Shown in pieces: positions 60,911 to 64,000 of a stretch of DNA of 64,000 nucleotides. The DNA is from Psychrobacter fulvigenes (GTDB lineage: Bacteria; Pseudomonadota; Gammaproteobacteria; Pseudomonadales; Moraxellaceae): assembly GCF_904846155.1 (NCBI RefSeq), contig NZ_CAJGZP010000001.1, forward strand, positions 930,001 through 994,000. Direction: 5' to 3'. The translations under genes and the position numbers were made by a program. The notes beneath the pieces are model-generated. The model worked only from the letters and a program-made list of their open reading frames with translations, ran no database searches and was not told the origin of the DNA. The first letter of the stretch is position 1. Every line of letters starts with the position of its first letter.

Positions 60911-60950
60911 TAGCTATAATTTATAGTTGAGTTAATCATATTGTACTAAG

Positions 60951-60985
60951 AAGAGCTGCTGGAGTAATCTGGCAGCTCTTTTTTT
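60951..60985 (+). terminator. Intrinsic terminator of transketolase
   Basis: AAGAGCTGC pairs with GCAGCTCTT around a 12-base loop, followed by seven T. Confidence 0.92.
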
Positions 60986-61833
60986 GATCTGCAAAAGGAC
61001 TAAACCAAGCAACCTGTAGATTGGCAAAGTAGTCTTATTGGTGCAATGGGCGCACCTTACAACTCTTTCATATTATGTACATATACGCCCAATTAGGTGT
61101 AATGGACAAAATTCATGCTGGTGTAGGGTCTAACGCTATATACTGTCTATATTTGCAAGGAATCAACGCTATGAATCAAAAAACTGCCCTTTTTGTAGTA
61201 ATAAACACACTAAAAAGAATGGACGCAAACTAGGCAAACAACAGTACCAATGCCTATCTTGCAAACGGCAGTTTTTAGGGGGCACAAGACTCAATAACCA
61301 AATGCTTTGGACTGAATATACGCAAGGGAAACAGACGTATAAACAACTGGCTGACAAGTACCACTGTAGTCTTAAAACCATTCAAAGACGCTTAGACAAA
61401 GTGAGTATTGAGTACCAAATCAAACGACCTAAGCGTGCTAATATCATCATGGACACGACCTATTTTGGCCGTGGGTTTGGTCTCATGGTATTTATGGACA
61501 ACGCCACTAGAATGGTTCTCCATTACGCTATAGTCAGTCATGAAACCAATAGTGCCTATAAGCAAGGGGTTGATTACTTAAAGGTGCTAGGCATTGATAT
61601 ACAAAGCATCACCTGTGATGCTAGACGAGGACTTAGAACGCTATTTACCAGTACTCCTTGTCAGATGTGCCAGTTTCATCAGATACAAATAGTGACTCGC
61701 TACCTGACTCGTCGCCCTAAGAATATCGCTAGCATTGAGCTTAGGCAGCTTACTTTGACCCTAACACAGCTTGATAAAGCCGCGTTCATAAAGTGCTTAG
61801 ATCACTGGTACCTGACTTACGAAGCCTATCTCA

Positions 61834-62859
61834 ACCCCAGTTCGGGATAAGCCACATTGTAACTCATTGATACTATTTACAATGTTGCTACCTGTCCCTG
61901 CTGAGGCATATTTTTGATGGTGGGTTTATAGGGAAACCAGCAATAAGCAATTAAACCTGACAGCAAGTTTGTGATAAACCCCGTGACACTACGATGGCGT
62001 GAGTGTTCGATTTGGCACAAGTTTTTAAGCTCTCCAAACACCGTTTCAACCAAAGAGCGATGATTGAGTAGTGCCTCATCCATAGGCTCAAGTAATTGGG
62101 GTTTCATATTACGCCGAAGTTTGGTTATCAACGTGGTATCACTGTGTTTTGTGAGCCACTCGTTTAGGGCTTTACTGATATAGCCTCTATCCCCAAACAC
62201 CTTGCCAAACACAGGCGTTGCCATATCCTTAACAGGCACTCTGTCATCCGTATTACCCGCAGTGACTTTAACAGATACAAGCTCGCCCTTATGATTGATA
62301 ATGGCGTGCAGCTTAAAGCCATAGAACCAGCCCATGCTGCTTTTGCCTCGGGTTGCAAGTCCCTTAAAGACTTTATGACGGTAGATACGCTTGTTATGAC
62401 AAACTGCTATCTTGGTTGAATCAATATAGCTGATACCCGTACAGTCGCCCATCATGCTTTGCAAGTAGCTGCACAGTGGCATGATACTGCGCGGCACAAG
62501 CTCTATAAATCGCGAGTAGCTCGGCAGATTTGGAAACTCCCGTTTCATCATGCCAAGCATATGGTGGTAGTAAAACGCCTTAAACTGTCGATACCGCAGT
62601 TGATGAAACAGTACCAAGATGGTCATAATCTCTGCTACACTTATCTGGCATGCTCTTAACCTTTGGTGTCCCGTTGCGATTAAATGAGCGTCAAACTCAG
62701 GTTTGAATTGCTGATAAAAGTCGTCAATATGGCAGTATAGTTCGGTTAGGTTGTCCATGTAAGAAGTCCTTTTTGCTTAAGTGGTCTTGGTAAACTTACT
62801 TTAGCAACTTCGGACTTCTTTTTTTATCTTTTTTTTGAGCCCTTATCCCGAACTGGGGT
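61834..62859 (-). mobile_element. IS982-family insertion sequence nested in the IS256-like element
   Basis: 1026 bp bounded by perfect 18-bp inverted repeats, ACCCCAGTTCGGGATAAG at 61834 and its complement ending at 62859. The 7-bp target duplication TATCTCA is at 61827-61833 and 62860-62866. It contains one intact transposase gene on the - strand. The unbroken repeats, duplication and ORF suggest a recent insertion. Confidence 0.95.
61877..62758 (-). CDS. IS982-family transposase
   Basis: 293 residues, DDE transposase. DAHLIATGHQRLRACQISVAEIMTILVLFHQLRYRQFKAFY is the N-terminal IS982 pattern (quoted as family feature in short: RYRQFKAFYYHH). Catalytic residues lie in SYIDSTKIAVCHN (Asp), FGDRGYIS (Asp) and SLVETVFGELKN (Glu), and KVFKGLATRGKSSMGWFYG is highly conserved in IS982. 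It is opposite in orientation to the host element's transposase. Probably functional. Confidence 0.95.
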   Translation of the reverse strand: MDNLTELYCHIDDFYQQFKPEFDAHLIATGHQRLRACQISVAEIMTILVLFHQLRYRQFKAFYYHHMLGMMKREFPNLPSYSRFIELVPRSIMPLCSYLQSMMGDCTGISYIDSTKIAVCHNKRIYRHKVFKGLATRGKSSMGWFYGFKLHAIINHKGELVSVKVTAGNTDDRVPVKDMATPVFGKVFGDRGYISKALNEWLTKHSDTTLITKLRRNMKPQLLEPMDEALLNHRSLVETVFGELKNLCQIEHSRHRSVTGFITNLLSGLIAYCWFPYKPTIKNMPQQGQVATL

Positions 62860-63191
62860 TATCTCAGTGAACGTAGTACCAATGAGGATACGGGTAGAAC
62901 TTGGTACACGCATAAGCGTCTTAGAAGTGCTTATCGTAGCCTGCGAACCAACAGTGATTGGTTGTTTACTTATCAAGAATATGAGCACTTAGATATACCA
63001 AATACAACCAATACGCTTGAAGGTTTATTTAGTAAGCTCAAGCGGCAATTACACAGTCATCATGGCTTAAATGAGCACCGTAAGTTACGGTTTATTAAAG
63101 ACTTTTTACTCTCAAAGTCACGCAAATAGCATGAATTATGTCCATTAGCGACTACCTTCTACTTTTTAGCATGAATTTTGTCCATTACACC

Positions 63192-63380
63192 CCCAATTAG
63201 GTGTTTAAAGTATCAGTTAGCGTTGCATTTTGTGTACTAATCTAAAGAAAGCGTTCTTTGAGGTGTATATTTGTATTGACACATTGACTAAGTAAATTTG
63301 GATTGATATGTTATCTGTACAAGGATACTAATTTAGTATCACGACATTCCACACAATAATAGGATATAGGGTCATATAAT
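63192..63380. other. Spacer between the nested IS and the repeat protein
   Basis: Contains the right CCCAATTA duplication (63192-63199) and AT-rich promoter-like DNA (TTGACA at 63277-63282). ATAGGATATAGG (about 63359-63371) could act as a weak SD for the next gene. Confidence 0.5.
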
Positions 63381-63770
63381 ATGTCAAATAAGCCTTTGAA
63401 TAACGATGAGATAGATAACATTCCATTGAGCAAGAAGGAACAAAAAAAGCAAGACAAGATAGATGCTGAGCGTAAAAAAGAACAAGATAAGATAGAGAAA
63501 GAGCGTCAAAAAGAGCAAGATAAAATAGATAAGAAGATTCAGAAAGAGCAAGACAAGATAGATAAGAAGCATCAAAAAGAGCTAGACAAGGTAGAGAAAA
63601 AACGTCAGAAAGAGCTGGATAAAATAGACAAAAAGATGCAAAAAATGCTGGATCAGATAAATCAAAAAGCTCAGAACAAGCAAGATAAAATAGATACTAT
63701 GGTTCAGAAAAGAAGATATAAGAAAAAAGGTAAGGTTGATAAACAACAAGATAAGAAATGGCAGTTCTAA
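63381..63770 (+). CDS. Lys/Gln/Asp-rich 11-residue-repeat coiled-coil protein
   Basis: 129 residues. Residues 24-111 are eight consecutive 11-residue units of the form [Q/L]-D-K-[I/V]-[D/E]-K-K-x-Q-K-E, for example QDKIDKKIQKE and LDKIDKKMQKM. The first four start with Gln and the next three with Leu. The last two are more diverged. An N-terminal polar segment and a basic C-terminal tail (KKKGKVDKQQDKKWQF) flank them. The hendecad spacing with Ile/Val at a fixed place predicts a long single helix or right-handed coiled coil. No Cys, signal peptide or membrane segment. Net charge is strongly positive. Function unknown; it sits among insertion sequences. Confidence 0.65.
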   Translation: MSNKPLNNDEIDNIPLSKKEQKKQDKIDAERKKEQDKIEKERQKEQDKIDKKIQKEQDKIDKKHQKELDKVEKKRQKELDKIDKKMQKMLDQINQKAQNKQDKIDTMVQKRRYKKKGKVDKQQDKKWQF

Positions 63771-63805
63771 AACCTCTAACAAATAACAAACTGTGAGCCA
63801 AAAAA

Positions 63806-64000
63806 GGAGCCCATCCCAGATTCTGTGTAACTGCCCTTTAGATTAAATGCTTACTAATACGGTCATCAAACATAATCATAAAGCGATTCAAAGCAGACGT
63901 CCAGTTACGGATTGGCATCGACCACTTTTTGGATGCCTGCTGAGTTGCTAAGTACACCACCTTGAATGCTGCCTGATCGGAGGGAAACACCTTACGCTTA
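63806..64000 (-). mobile_element. IS256-family element, left part only (cut by window edge)
   Basis: A terminal-repeat-like GGAGCCCATCCCAGATTCTG begins at 63806 and is followed at 63838 by the C-terminal end of a transposase on the - strand. The other end lies outside the window. Confidence 0.75.
63838..64000 (-). CDS. IS256-family transposase, C-terminal fragment
   Basis: The last 53 codons are visible: KRKVFPSDQAAFKVVYLATQ then QASKKWSMPIRNWTSALNRF and MIMFDDRISKHLI, then TAA. The KVVYLATQ...KKW..PIRNW..ALN.F.I.F..R pattern is the standard IS256 (Mutator-like) transposase terminus. The gene continues beyond the window, so whether it is intact is unknown. Different from the zinc-ribbon variant at 61096-63191. 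Confidence 0.9.
   Translation of the reverse strand, partial: KRKVFPSDQAAFKVVYLATQQASKKWSMPIRNWTSALNRFMIMFDDRISKHLI

Larger units (their letters stand above)
61171..63129 (+). pseudogene. Transposase of the IS256-like element, frameshifted and split
   Basis: Reading from the ATG at 61171 stops after 20 codons, but one more A in the run at 61178-61183 would join it to the frame that continues NCPFCSNKHTKKNG...QYQCLSCKRQF, a CPFC/CLSC zinc ribbon, and then QMLWTEYTQGKQTYKQLADK with an HTH and the DDE core (MDTTYFGRGFGLMVF, ITCDARRG). At 61833 the coding sequence is broken by the IS982 element. It resumes at 62860/62867 with YLSERSTNEDTGRTWYTHKR and ends at 63129. Family call: IS256 variant with zinc-binding N-terminus. 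This copy cannot make an intact protein. Confidence 0.88.
61096..63191 (+). mobile_element. IS256-like (zinc-ribbon variant) insertion sequence, interrupted
   Basis: Perfect 24-bp terminal inverted repeats: GGTGTAATGGACAAAATTCA (first 20 bases) from 61096 and its complement ending at 63191. An 8-bp target duplication CCCAATTA lies at 61088-61095 and 63192-63199. Without the inner IS982 element and its 7-bp duplicate the element is 1063 bp. A diverged subterminal copy of the repeat lies at 63129-63147. Confidence 0.93.

Noticed and set aside
63384..63782. Hydrophobic Leu/Ile/Phe-rich - strand ORFs opposite the Lys-rich repeat protein
   Set aside because: Shadow of the repeated AAG/GAT-type codons; the + strand frame has the coherent 11-residue pattern.

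Overview
The window reads as chromosome from a Moraxellaceae gammaproteobacterium, most likely Psychrobacter. The basis is protein similarity recognised by eye and gene order (eno-ftsB-ispD; purN-purM divergent from an AI-2E permease followed by hda). No database search was run. Base composition is moderate, with AT-rich intergenic DNA. Most genes are single transcription units closed by clear intrinsic terminators.

Layout. 0.2-4.1 kb: a NhaC-type antiporter, 5-formyl-THF cyclo-ligase and fumarase. 4.5-8.6 kb: an accessory-looking stretch with an adhesin-complex/lysozyme-inhibitor-like protein, an unknown 266-residue protein, a HigBA toxin-antitoxin pair, a DMT permease preceded by an unusual repetitive leader ORF, and a MipA-like outer-membrane protein. 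8.7-17.2 kb: rhomboid protease, L-lactate dehydrogenase, a thioredoxin-fold protein, MtgA, polyphosphate kinase, a four-gene run of small acidic disordered proteins, and MiaE. 18-29.6 kb: malate synthase G, two tandem porins, PyrG, KdsA, and a copper cluster (CXXC-less HMA protein, CopZ, CopA) with a MITE-like element inside it. 30-41.3 kb: eno-ftsB-ispD, a membrane-anchored BLUF photoreceptor, tRNA-Glu, RNase T, PyrC, ArgG, an unknown C-terminally anchored protein, an L,D-transpeptidase and a nitroreductase. 41.5-42.9 kb: an IS3-family element. 43-60.9 kb: CYTH-CHAD protein, isocitrate lyase, LysR regulator, aldehyde dehydrogenase, PurN/PurM, AI-2E permease, Hda, a DUF2057-like protein, Dps, a YcxB-like protein, SerS and transketolase. 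61-64 kb: an insertion-sequence cluster (an IS982-family element nested in a zinc-ribbon IS256-like element), a lysine-rich 11-residue-repeat protein, and the end of another IS256-family element.

Metabolic links. aceA and glcB together supply the glyoxylate shunt, and lldD and fumC feed the same carbon flow. CopZ and CopA make a copper export route. PurM and PurN are translationally coupled.

Most unusual signals. (1) ispD is preceded by a ladder of five 5-codon mini-cistrons with an exact 14-nt period, each stop overlapping the next start, the last one the ispD start, and with no visible Shine-Dalgarno. (2) The IS3 element sits in the apical loop of a bidirectional terminator, splitting its 14-bp stem, with a TTA duplication. 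(3) The IS256-like/IS982 nesting can be resolved to the base, with 8-bp and 7-bp target duplications. (4) A four-gene operon encodes only small disordered acidic proteins. (5) A leader ORF before the DMT permease is built of four identical 7-codon repeats.
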